Shown in pieces: positions 45,740-55,377 of a stretch of 64,000 bases of DNA. This DNA comes from Macrocystis pyrifera. Lineage: Eukaryota; Sar; Phaeophyceae; Laminariales; Laminariaceae. Below the pieces are notes generated by a model. It worked only from the letters and a program-made list of their open reading frames with translations, was not told where the DNA came from and searched no databases. The stretch's first letter is position 1. The number at the start of each line of letters is the position of its first letter. A program made the position numbers and the translations under genes. The stretch is from assembly GCA_031763025.1 (NCBI GenBank), contig JASSKH010000002.1, positions 21,219,168 to 21,283,167 of the forward strand, in the 5' to 3' direction.

Positions 45740-45768
45740 AAAGTAGAGAGCTTGAGCAAAACAGAGTT

Positions 45769-46104
45769 ATGTCAGAGGCAGCCATGGCTTCGGGCACCAC
45801 CCCGCTGGATTTGCGATGGGTGTGCGGGGAGCTTCCGTGCACCAAGGCGGGCATGCGTGGGGAACACAAAGGTGGGTATGCGTGGGCAACCACGCGTTCT
45901 GGACCGACACGGGTGCTCCAGCACGACGGGGCGAGCTTCTCCAAGCTCACCAACGTGAAGGCAGCCGAGCGCCTTGCTCCTCTCCAGCCAGCGGTGTTCC
46001 AACGGTTACAGTCGTTCTTCGGGGAATGCACCGTCAACCTCATGGCGTCGTCCGACAACGCCCAGGAGGGTCCCACCACGAGGACCCGCCCCCAGTCACG
46101 TTAG
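45769..46104 (+). CDS. 111-codon frame, unrecognised, part of recombinase locus
   Basis: The frame begins ATG at 45769 and reads TPLDLRWVCGELPCTKAGM, then FSKLTNVKAAERLAPLQPAV and FQRLQSFFGECTVNLMASSD. It lies between the duplicated tail and the recombinase pseudogene, on the same strand. Overlapping frames are also open, so the phase is uncertain. A further open stretch (46145-46327) reads DVRAYLFPRVSRAVVRALEV and ends QDGVYDYMYGRHGMC. These could be the N-terminal half of the same element's protein, now frameshifted. No domain is recognised. Confidence 0.3.
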   Translation: MSEAAMASGTTPLDLRWVCGELPCTKAGMRGEHKGGYAWATTRSGPTRVLQHDGASFSKLTNVKAAERLAPLQPAVFQRLQSFFGECTVNLMASSDNAQEGPTTRTRPQSR

Positions 46105-46573
46105 GACACGTTGTACAACGCATGGCCGAGGGTAAGCACACGCCGTGATCGTTTTTCCAGACGTGCGCGCGTATTTGTTCCCACGCGTCAGCCGCGCGGT
46201 TGTGCGCGCGCTCGAAGTGCCACCGGCAGGCAGTTTCGGCTACCCCCATCACCAGGACGGAGTGTACGATTACATGTACGGGCGGCACGGAATGTGTGCA
46301 GTAGAGGTAGACTTCCGAAGAGGGTGACGTAAGTTGACAGGACGACCTCCCCTCCTTCCCCCCCCCCCACCCTTCTGTTTCCTCTTGACGGCCATGACGT
46401 GCTTGCGGGTGTTTCATTGTCACCCTAGCGGTACGAGGAAGGAGCGGTGGGTACACTCCCATACGGGGCTAATCGGGCGACCGACTTCAATCAGCAAGTG
46501 CTATGCACCGAGGGCCAGGGAATAAAATTAGGCTATTACACGTACTGTCAGTCATGCAAACATCCCGTGTACT

Positions 46574-47805
46574 GAGGTCCTCCGGTACCACGAACCAACG
46601 AGGCACCTGGTCGAAATCGTACATGAAAAACTCGACGAACGCAGAGGGGAAGTGATGGCGGCTTTGGCAGGGAAGGCTGGCCAGCAGCGGAAATGCCAAG
46701 TAGCCAACGAATTCGACGCGTTCCTTCGCACGCAGACGAATAACGGGAGGCGGTGGTAGGCCGCAATCGACGTAGACGCGTTCGAGTGGTCATTGCCAGA
46801 CTCGCACGGAAATGGTACAAAGTGGGTGCATGACGTGACGTGCCCGGGAGTGGGGCTGGACGACAGCACGCAGCGGATGAGCGGCGGAGGGTGTAGGAAG
46901 CGGTACGCAGCAGCGTCCGTAGACCAAGGGAAAGTTTCGAAGCTGAAATGGGCCATGATAAAGCAACTTGGCAAACACAGTGACTGGGACCCCGTCGAGC
47001 AACGGGGACGCCCCGTAGCGACCCTGCTACTTGGCTACCGCGCAAGAGGAACAGCGGCGAGGGGGGGTGTCGGTGAAAAAAAACGCCCCCGTTGGTGGCG
47101 GGTCAATTGCGAAAGCAGGTCGGCGACATGCGCCGACGCGTGCCCATCCTGCCAACGGCGGCAGAACGATTTGCGATGGTACGGGATGCGCCGATTTTCT
47201 GCGTCGCTTGAACACGGCTATGAACTGTCAGTAGCAGTTGCGTTCCAGGTATTGCAGATGTCTCGGGGCGAGAATTGTTCGGTAAAACGCTGAGGGAATT
47301 GTCCCAGACGGTAGTGGTAAGATAGAACGTCGACTGCCGCGAAACCTGTGCAGTGGCGGCCATGCTCGAGTACCGACAGGCAGCGGCGTTCATGCAGTGG
47401 GCACTCGCCGAGGGTTCAGGGTTCCGTTTCCCGAGCGTCCTTGAAAGCGGAGACAAGGGGAACCTAGCGCTGACGCTGGCGCAGATGACTTCGAACCTCC
47501 AGGCCCATTTGCGAGCAGTGAGTATGGAGCACATACGGTACACGTTGCAATCCTTTCGGATCGGGCTGGCGGCGAGCCACCATATGGATGGGACGGCCAT
47601 GGACGTCCTCATGGAATACGTTGGATGGAGGTCCGTGGCCGTGGCCAGCAGATACGTAGGGGTAACAGAATCCACGACTAGGTCGAACGCAACGAAGCGT
47701 TTGCTACACGGTCTTCATCCGGGCAGACGCTTTGCCGCTGTCGGAGGGGTTCGGATAATCGCACGCGGCGTTCCCACGGGACAACCTACGGTAGTAGAAC
47801 CCTAA
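46574..47805 (+). pseudogene. crypton-type tyrosine recombinase, frameshifted
   Basis: Frame 2 opens with LRYHEPTRHLVEIVHEKLD and KCQVANEFDAFLRTQTNNG, has a TAG at 46757, then DAFEWSLPD, GTKWVHDVTCPG, AAASVDQGKVSKLKWAM, WDPVEQRGRPVATLLLGY: the SAM-like N-terminal core-binding domain of the recombinases found in cryptons and related protist elements. A shifted stretch holds LPTAAERFAMVRDAPIF and LFGKTLRELSQTVV (catalytic domain start). The last frame (47353-47805) holds LTLAQMTSNLQAHLRAV, SFRIGLAASHHMDG, DVLMEYVGWRSVAVASRYVG. The SFRIG Arg, the GW motif and a final Tyr are present, but the His normally before the Arg in HxxR is replaced. Cryptons lack inverted repeats and need no other protein for movement. 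At least two shifts and one stop make this copy inactive. Confidence 0.75.
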
Positions 47806-47913
47806 ACGGGGCTAGGATGGAAGTTTGGGAAAAATGGCAAAGGAAAGGAACTCGCATAAAGGATAAGAGATGAACGAGCGACGTCACCGAGATAAGGGGA
47901 AGGCTCAACAAGT

Positions 47914-48147
47914 ATGGGTGTGATCTCATGCCGCAGCAGAGAGGCCTCATTGACCCCAATCTATATAACAATTGACCTACGACGCCATGTCACAACAGTA
48001 ATTTCAAAGGAGGAAGAGAAGGGCCGCCAGCAAGGCGAACCGCTCTTCGAGAAAGTCTCACTGTTGCACTGGGAGGCAGTGGTTAAAGCCCAATCCGTGG
48101 ACGACACCGCAGATCGACAACAGCGCGACAAATTAGAAAGAAGCTAG
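47914..48147 (+). pseudogene. downstream copy of the KEEE-GRQQGE coding tail
   Basis: This frame includes SKEEEKGRQQGEPLFEKVSL, LHWEAVVKAQSVDDTADRQQ and a stop at 48145. Conservation with 45620-45739 is at the protein level as well as in DNA. It lies ~110 bp after the recombinase stop. Just before it is a CAGCAGAGAGGCCTCATTGA block that recurs at 48.31 kb and, in related form, twice after the 56.2-kb recombinase remnant. Confidence 0.5.
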
Positions 48148-48257
48148 GGAAAATAGACCATCCCACCCGCCAATCGTTGGTAGCGAGGTGTACCGTCGAC
48201 AGCGACATTTTTGATCGTGTTTATTTTACCAGGGTATCTACCTTCTGCGACGAGGTG

Positions 48258-48299
48258 CCGCGTTGATTGTTAGAACATCAACGCGGGGGTAGTAACCCC
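48258..48299. repeat. two adjacent perfect hairpins
   Basis: CCGCGTTGAT (48258-48267) and ATCAACGCGG (48277-48286) form a 10-bp stem with a 9-nt loop. GGGGT (48286-48290) and ACCCC (48295-48299) form a second stem with a 4-nt loop, sharing one G. A CAGGATGCCTCATTGAT block follows at ~48315. The hairpins could mark the 3' boundary of the recombinase element. Confidence 0.7.
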
Positions 48300-48389
48300 G
48301 GATGAGAATCTCTGGCTGGTCGCAGCAGGATGCCTCATTGATCTCAAATTATGTAAGAATGAACCTCGGACGCAATGCGATTACAATTA

Positions 48390-49460
48390 ACATCTTAACA
48401 TAATGTCACACACTCCTCGGCAATCAAGAAACATCTCGACATTGTGTTGCATTGCGACCACCTCCGAAGGTGACTTACCTGACTTACGCAAGGTGTTACA
48501 TTGTCCGACCATAACAAAGGATAAGGGGGGCTTGAACATCGTTCGAACATCATACTGTTATTGTGATGGAACACACGGTCATCGCTTTCAAACTTCATGA
48601 TAGAGCGCTATACTTAACATCACCCTGAATCCTAACACAATGTTAGGGTGTTATGCCTAAAGCCTCCTATATCACAACATCACGTCAGCAAGTTAGTTAA
48701 TCGGCGGATAGTCGATCTATTCATGTTGGGTTGATAACGTACAATTCTGAGAAATCCTGACATTGTGTGACGATGTCAGTTTTAGGGATTGGTCGGACTT
48801 AGAAAAGGGGCCAAAACACAGGAACGATACGTTGTTCGCAACACGTCGGCCAGAAGCAATAACAACATGTGCATTTGGGGCGGGAGCGACAAATAGCAGC
48901 AGTGACACGATAACGTTATATTGCAGAGGTCAACTGCATTTTGGGTAGGAGTGAAAAGCAGCGACACGAGAACTACATACCGCAAAAAAAAGGTTTGCAG
49001 GGTAAATAGGCCTAGTCATCGGGACTTAATCGTTGACTCGCGAATACCAGTCATTTAGTATTACCGAGTCGAAGAATACGTCAAAGTACTGGAACGACAG
49101 AGTCCTCATGAGTCTCAAGGGTACGACGGGCTGAAATCACTGAGTCCTCGCCAGTCTCATGGGACTTGAATTCTTAATATACAACCAAAACAAAATACTA
49201 CAGTCGAATCGCGCAGATTGCGATGGCTCCGACGTGCCGTGTACACACCCATACCAAATATGACGCCGTAGTAAAGTCCAAGATGACAAGAGGCATACAA
49301 GGAGAATTTTAGCCGATGATCGTTACGTACATGCACCCCTTGTAAGCAAGACTCTAGACAAAACATATAATACAAATGCAGCCGCGCAGAACTCGAAGAC
49401 CTCACGAGCCATGCAACAATCTAAACCGAAGAAACAAACGCCGGCACGCATCAACGGTGA
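48390..49460. other. no gene recognised
   Basis: Short frames only. AACACAATGTTAGG-like strings occur near 48415-48450 and 48634-48650, and a loose duplicate of ACATTGTGT-ACGATGTCAG near 48760. No motif supports a gene. Confidence 0.4.
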
Positions 49461-49462
49461 CG

Positions 49463-49908
49463 GTTAGCAGAGTAGGTTGACTGTTGTCCTCCGTGGGCCG
49501 TTATCATCGTAATGTAGGTATCGAGAAAGTACGTAGAAAGTACGTACTCGTACCATAGTCCTACGCAGTAGTCTAGTACGGCAGTAAGTAGTAGGTTATA
49601 CTCGTAGGTTTCGGGGAAAATATCTACCCTGTTTCGACCCGTCGAAATTCTGCTTTTTTTGCTTTGGAACTAGAATTTTTGGTTCTCGCACTCTACATAG
49701 TAAGTACAGTAGGTACTGTAGGTTTTAGGAATGGAGAAGTTAGCATAAGTATGGAGAAGTCACGATCAATGCCTTGTTTCGGCCTGTGTAGTGGGTTAGT
49801 AGGGTAGGTTGACTGTCGTCCTTCGTGGGCCGTTATCGTCGTAATGTAGGTATCGAGAAAGTAGGTAGAAAATACGTACTCGTACCATAGTCTAATGCAG
49901 TAGTCTGC
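49463..49908. repeat. ~113-bp direct repeats 330 bp apart
   Basis: 49463-49575 and 49793-49908 share GTAGGTTGACTGT-GTCCT, CGTGGGCCGTTATC, GTAATGTAGGTATCGAGAAA and ACGTACTCGTACCATAGTC with few substitutions. The DNA between is rich in GTA and TAG. They could be short LTRs or a segmental tandem copy. Confidence 0.75.
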
Positions 49909-50149
49909 CTCCCGTCGTGACGATCGCCTAGCTTCTTCGATCTAGGAGCTGCTGATGTTGCCGCTCATCGTCAAGACGTTCATGTTGTGCTTCGTTCACC
50001 CAATATTTTTGCTGGGCACGATTTCGCGTTTGATTTGTTTACTACATCATTCCTCGTCCAGTGTCAGTACATACTCTTCGCGAGGTCGAAATATTAAACA
50101 CTGTAGATTGAAGACGCGTTCAGTCTGACACATTTAAACAAAGACACTG

Positions 50150-51885
50150 CAGCAGGAGAGAAGGTACCCATGACCATAAGCAGCAGAACAGCCGCTCACC
50201 CGCTGCAGCTGCTACTGGTGCTGCACTTTCTGTTCGCGTTGGTCTTCACGTATTATATTTCTGCCCGGCACGACTCCGCGGTTGAACTCAACGACATCGT
50301 ACACAGGAGGGGTACCCATCAGTCCCTACTGCATGCTGTTGCTGCTGTATAAGCTGTCTGTTTATAGCAGTCTCTCGACACAGATATTTTGCGAGGTAGA
50401 ATTTTACTTGATTGAAGAAGCAGCCTCTGCCGATTTCTGTTTGCGTTGGTCCTCATGTAATTGTATTTCTGCTGGGTAGGACTTAGCGGTTGAACTCGAG
50501 GACATCGTATCATACAGCATGTTGGTGCTGTGCAGCCGTGTATACAACACAGACTTCGCGAGGTAGATTTCAACTTGATGAAAGGCCCGTTCCTAGCAGT
50601 AACATGTAATTTACCCTTGCGTGGGTTCTCAGAAAAAGTGATCGCAACAGGAGAGGATGTACCCACGGCAAAACGCAGGAGAAACGCCGCTCATGCGCAG
50701 CAACTGCTGCTGGTCGTGCTGTTGGTGCTACTGGTGACGACCTTGTACCAGGTATACAGTAGACGCCGACCACCGGAACCCTAACCCTAACCCGAACGCT
50801 ATGGGGTGACCTGTGCTTGGATGCCGAACGCTATGGGGTGACCTGTGCTTGGATGCAAAACGGCTACTGCCGTTTTTTTGTTTGCGATGGTCTTCATGTA
50901 CTTTTGTTTCTGCTGGGTACGACTCCGCGGTTGAAGTCAACAACATCGTTACACAGGAGAGGTACCCATCAGTCACAACGAGCAGGAGGACAGCCGCAAG
51001 TACAATGCTGTTGCTACTCCTGCTCCTGCTACTGCTTCTGCTGCTCATGCATGCTCGTTTTCAAATAATTCACGATGCTTACCCCATTTTTGCGATTTCC
51101 TCATCGTTTTCATCCCTTTTTTGCGAATATCTCGCTCAGTTCGATCAATTTTTCGATTTTTACTGCCTTTTTTGGTTTTCGTTTTTTTGCCGATTCTTAA
51201 CGTTTTTATTGTATGATAAGATGTCCTTGAGTTCAACCGCAAAGTCCTACCCAGCAGAAAATAAGCTATAGCTGTCTCTCGCGACATAGATATTTGCGAG
51301 GTAGAATTTTACTTGATAGAAGATGCTGCTGCCGCTATTTAATGTTTCTTGTGCGTGGGTTCTCAGAAAAAGTGATGGCAGCAGGAGATACCAGGAACAG
51401 AGTAGACCCTGACCACCCGACCCGAACCCTACCCCTAACCCATTATTTTCAAAAAAAGTCGAAGAAAAAAAAAGACCGACCGCGACACGAGTTGAACGGC
51501 CCACGACAACAACGGTGTTGGGATAGGAAAGGCCGTGTTCAAGCGGGGGTTACCGTTGGCCGTGCAGGGCTGTCTTGTCAACTGCGGGGAGAGAGATGAA
51601 GCGTAGGCTGTACCAGTAGGGTTCTTGCCAGAGAGAACCGAAAAGGCTGCAGCCGTGTATATGGCAGAGATTTCGCGAAGTAGATTTTAACTTGATGAAA
51701 GGCCCCTCCCAGCAGTAGCATGTAATCTGTCCTCGTGTGGGTTCTCATAAAGTGATCGCAGCAGGAGAGGAAGTACCCATGACAAAACGCACGAGAACGG
51801 CCGTTCATGCGCAGCAACTGCTGCTGGTCATGCTGCTGCTACTGGCCTTGAGTTCCACCACAAAGTCCTACCCAGCAGATTTTTC
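50150..51885. repeat. tandem array with GGTACCCAT landmarks and CCCTAA strings
   Basis: Diverged units recur with GGAGAGG-TACCCA (near 50155, 50308, 50655, 50965, 51768), GCAGCAACTGCTGCTGGT, TTCTGCTGGGTA-GACT, GCGGTTGAACTC-A-GACATC, TTGCGAGGTAGA and GTGGGTTCTCAGAAAAAGTG. CGCTATGGGGTGACCTGTGC is directly duplicated at 50799-50855. CCCTAACCCTAACCCG (50778-50795) and a degenerate CCCTACCCCTAACCC (51433-51447) look telomeric. T-rich CTCGCTCAGTT blocks at 51.1 and 51.9 kb are also shared. ORFs inside are repeat translations. Confidence 0.7.
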
Positions 51886-52080
51886 TTCGTCGTTTTTATC
51901 CGTTTTTTTGTGATTACCTCGCTCAGTTTGAATTACGTCCCATTTTTTTCTGGAGTTTAAGTCGATCATTTTTTTCGACTTGTTTGGCCTTTTTTTCTCA
52001 TTTTCGTCTTTTTGTCGATTCGTAACGTTTTCCCTCGATTTCGTCCGTTTTGGTTATTCGTGAGGTATTTCTTCGGTAAA

Positions 52081-52233
52081 ATGGCGATCCAATCGATGGG
52101 CTCAAGATTTGGCACAAATAATGGAACCATCGATGATATCGAAATGTCTCGGAATTTGTATCGCAACGAGGTCAGTTCTTCTTTTCGCTCCCGAAACCTC
52201 GTGAGCTTCACGAGTTGGTCGCGAAATTCTTGA
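52081..52233 (+). CDS. small conserved frame MAIQSMGSR, copy 1
   Basis: The frame begins MAIQSMGSRFGTNNGTIDD and continues IEMSRNLYRNEVSSSFRS. The first ~125 bases are almost identical to 56710-56836. The few differences are mostly silent at the codon level (AAT/AAC, AAC/AAT) apart from one Phe/Leu change, which hints at a constrained coding piece. The two copies diverge abruptly after RSRNL, and both then read to a stop. The family is unknown. It may be the N-terminal exon or leader of a larger mobile-element protein. Confidence 0.4.
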   Translation: MAIQSMGSRFGTNNGTIDDIEMSRNLYRNEVSSSFRSRNLVSFTSWSRNS

Positions 52234-52694
52234 GGGTATGCCGAGAACCACCCGGTCGACGCCAGCCCCTCCAGCGGACGCGACTGCCGCTATCGCGTCG
52301 GCCCCGGGCCGGCGCCTGTCGGCCGAACCGCGAGCTTGAAGCAACGCGGCTTTTTGTCTGGTACGTTCTAGACCTCCATTTCCATGCCATCCTCCTGGAG
52401 TCGGAGCACTGCCGTGTTCTTCTCCTCGGAGCATCCGAGGTGGGGGCCTTGGGAGGCGCTGCGCGGCAGCTAGGATACGGGGCAGGTTCTGCTGGGAGCG
52501 TAGGGACCGGCGGCACAAATCGAGACGGTCGAGATCGCTGGTAGGGCGAACGCTTGTGAGAGTGCCTCAGCTGGAGCGAGCTTGAGAGCGGAGCTGGTCC
52601 GAGTGGGGCCCCGCAGGTTCAGCCGCCGACCATGGCAATAAGGAGCAAAGAGGATCAAGATCTGATCGGACTCACTACAACCACGCACCCCCCA

Positions 52695-52870
52695 GAGGTA
52701 CGAGTGTGTTTGCCGCTTACTCGCGTATACGAGGTTGGGTTGTACAGCGCCGCCGGGCCCGCTGGCCGTAGAGCCGACAACAATAAAACAGATTGGTATC
52801 GGAGATTGGGTACATTGTGACACAGATTTGTATCGAGATTTTGTGGGGTGGAGCGTATTATGCTACAGCA
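52695..52870 (+). repeat. LTR-like direct repeat, left copy
   Basis: GAGGT-CGAGTGTGTTTGCC, CTTACTCGCGT-TACGAGG, CGACAACAATAAAA and TGGGGTGGAGCGTATTATGC appear in the same order at 55748-55938, about 3.05 kb downstream and in the same orientation. Confidence 0.7.
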
Positions 52871-53336
52871 GTTAGCTGTGCGCCTGAGGTCCGTACCTAC
52901 CAAAAAAAAGTGGCATGTGAATTTCCACGAATATTTTCCCAAAAGTCACTACCAACAGACTGGACAAAAAGAACAATTCTGAACTGTCATGGCGCTCCAA
53001 AAGAACTTGAATACAGTATACCGGAAGGTCATCCTTGCATCGCGTCAACTCCTGATACGTCACGAATTGGCTGTCCATAGTGTGCCCAGACGTATAAAAG
53101 CTTATGTTCTAGACAAATTTAGCAACCGGAATGTTTTTCCGTTTGATGTTTATCTCAAAAACAGCTTTTGGTGTGATTTTAAGCATATCTCGGCATTATT
53201 TACCTGGCAGCAGAGCGCGTCGACTAGTATGAAAAGTCGAGGCCACAGAAACCTAGTTCGTAGTATGCCGCACACGGACGAACAAAAATCACCCTAATCG
53301 TACATCTGAGTAAGGAGTACCACCCCCCGTCAAAAA

Positions 53337-53428
53337 AGAGTACCACTCTGATCCAAAATATAAGGATCGTTTGTATTCAATAATTTTATGCCAACGGTCC
53401 CTATATTTCGGGTCAGAGTGGTAGTTCT
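53337..53428. mobile_element. 92-bp inverted-repeat MITE
   Basis: The arms 53337-53371 and 53393-53428 are inverted copies (AGTACCACTCTGATCC-AAATATAAGGATCGTT against the complement of AACGGTCCCTATATTTCGGG-TCAGAGTGGTAGTT) with ~80 percent matches and a 21-nt centre. A related arm lies at 21.36-21.41 kb. The outer limits and target duplication are unclear; a CAAAAAAGAGTACCACT stretch may belong to the left end. Confidence 0.65.
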
Positions 53429-53509
53429 ACATCAAGCAATGGGAAACACGATACGACACAAGAAAAATAACAAGAAACATCAGCAGGCCTTGAAAAAAAA
53501 AACTAGGAG

Positions 53510-54064
53510 GTTTTTGCCCGCACGAGGAAAACGGAGAAGCGGGGAGAGAGAAGCGCGCAAAGAACATAGCAGAGCGCCGCAACTATCGTGCGTTCGAGCG
53601 ACGCCATGACGGTGCTGCCCGCGCACGCGATGAGGCTGTCGCCAAACATGCTGCTGAGAGCGCAGCTCGCCAATCGGCCGAGAGTCTAGCCGAGGACCGA
53701 AAAAAAGACAATGGAAATCGAGGAGCGGCTGCGACTTGACACAGCAGAGAAATTGTCCACGGAGCGTCAACAGCGGCTGCACGCGGAGGCAGGAACGCGT
53801 GCAGCGCTAGCGGCGCTGGCAGCCGAGGAGGGGCGGAGGCGGGCAGAGGTGGCGAGGGTGGCGAGGCTTTGGGAGATGGATCGCCTGTCGTTGGTCACGG
53901 GTGGTCTCATCGAAGAGAGGAACCAGCTCGTGTCGGTGATTTTTTACGGTTTTGGAGGTCAGTTTTTGGCGCGGCAGGAGTCAGCCCGGGATGCACCTTC
54001 GAGAGCGGCTCGGCTTCGAGAAGCTCAAGCTCAAGCAGATGGAAAGGGAGGCGGAGAACGCTAA
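53510..54064 (+). pseudogene. Ala/Arg/Glu-rich coiled-coil protein relic, copy 2
   Basis: An upstream frame (about 53515-53725) reads REKRAKNIAERRNYRAFERR, HDGAARARDEAVAKHAAES and ARQSAESLAEDRKK. A second frame (53711-54064) reads IEERLRLDTAEKLSTERQQR, AALAALAAEEGRRRAEVARV, VIFYGFGGQFLARQESA and RAARLREAQAQ. Together they parallel the minus-strand relic at 15.3-15.9 kb, with a frameshift between the halves here. Strong heptad-like charge patterning suggests a long coiled coil. It lies between LTR-like repeats, which would fit a retroelement structural protein, but no CCHC knuckle or polymerase is seen nearby. Confidence 0.5.
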
Positions 54065-54239
54065 AGCTCGGCGGAGGTAGCAGCTAGTGAACAACGCCAA
54101 TTCGAGGAAGAGGGTGAGCAGCAGCGCAAGCAGGCGTTTTGTTGTTCATGGCATGCTCGGCTTGGGGTAGCCTCGACCGAATTTGGCGTTGTGCTATATT
54201 TTCTTTCAACATGATGCCTCTGCTGCAGGAAACACTATT

Positions 54240-54437
54240 TAATTAATACCAGTAGTATACTATTTATATCACATGTTTTTTTACTGATTTTTATTGTTGT
54301 GCTTAACGTAATAGTACACCGCTATTTTTTTATGTCACTTGTTTTTTTACTGATTTTCGTTGTTGTGATTAACGTAATAGTATATTATTAATATCCCTTG
54401 TTTTACTGATTTTTGTTTTTGTGATTAACGTATATTT
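54240..54437. repeat. three ~66-bp AT-rich tandem units
   Basis: Each unit has TTACTGATTTT-GTTGTG, TTAACGTAATAGTA and ATATCACATGTTTTT or its variant. The third unit is slightly shorter. Confidence 0.85.
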
Positions 54438-54568
54438 GTACTACTCGTTATTTGAGGCATCACAAAGTTGATATGCAACCAATACGGAGTACCAGTACTT
54501 ATTATTAATAGCCGCCACTTTGTTGTTGCCAATGCCCTGTTGTCATGCCTCGACCCTCCTGGTTTTGA

Positions 54569-55160
54569 CGACAACAGAATAGACGCCAACGCAAAAAGAT
54601 CGAGGCCTCGGCAGCAGCTGCAGCAGCTATGGCCGGTGGGACCGGCAGCAGGCGCACGCCTGTCCCTGCCCAGACAAGGCCGCCCCAGCAGCAAGACATG
54701 GGAAAGATTTTCGAGAATAGGATTTTGGACAATCTGCGCCCGTATGGCCAGACTGCGGGGGAGGCCGACGAGCAGGGGGGCGGTGGAAAAGGCAAGAGGC
54801 GCGCGTACGGTATGACGTCGGCGCGTCTAGGTCAGGACATCATTGAGATCGGGACCCCGTTCAAGCACGTCGGCCCCATTCATGAAAGTTCTGTACGCGG
54901 GTGCCGGCGTGCAGCTCGACGAGGTGTTGCTTCGACCTTTCATGCCAAGAAACCGAACCCAAGGGACCCATAAATAATACGTTCTCCATCCCCACGTTGA
55001 CGGCAAGGTGGAGGACATGCAAGAAGCACCCAATGCGGAACGCATATATGATTTCTTCCGCGAGAACGGCAACGGACCGCGCTGCATCGCCACCTTCCAT
55101 CCCCTCTTTCTCCCCTGCTGCTGCGCTGCCTGTTGCTGCTGCTGCTGACGCTGGCTTACA
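54569..55160 (+). pseudogene. decayed frame, unrecognised, between LTR-like repeats
   Basis: From 54569 an open frame reads RQQNRRQRKKIEAS, MAGGTGSRRTPVPAQTRPPQ, MGKIFENRILDNLRPYGQTA and ARLGQDIIEIGTPFKHVGPI. Near 54885 another frame takes over: VLYAGAGVQLDEVLLRPFMP, then after a stop VEDMQEAPNAERIYDFFREN. The change of frame with continued protein-like sequence suggests a frameshifted gene. A basic, Gln/Pro-rich front would fit a nucleic-acid-binding protein. It ends in a GCTGCT tract. The family is unknown. Confidence 0.35.
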
Positions 55161-55377
55161 CATGACTTCTATTTTCTAATAATTCCTGATCTCCAGAAAT
55201 GCTCCAAGCTTTTGGGCTTTGGTCTCTAATGAAAAAAAATGATGACGGCTGCTGTCAATTTTCTTCGTTATGATTGGTAAAAAAAAAACGAAATTCATCT
55301 CTGCGCACAACGGTCAATGGACACTGATATTGCTGGTACCGGCTATAAAAGGGACCTCAGGCGCACAGCTAGCAGTG

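Noticed and set aside
46040..47675. Minus-strand ORFs of 140-190 codons
   Set aside because: They are antisense shadows of the recombinase pseudogene, whose plus-strand frames carry the family motifs.
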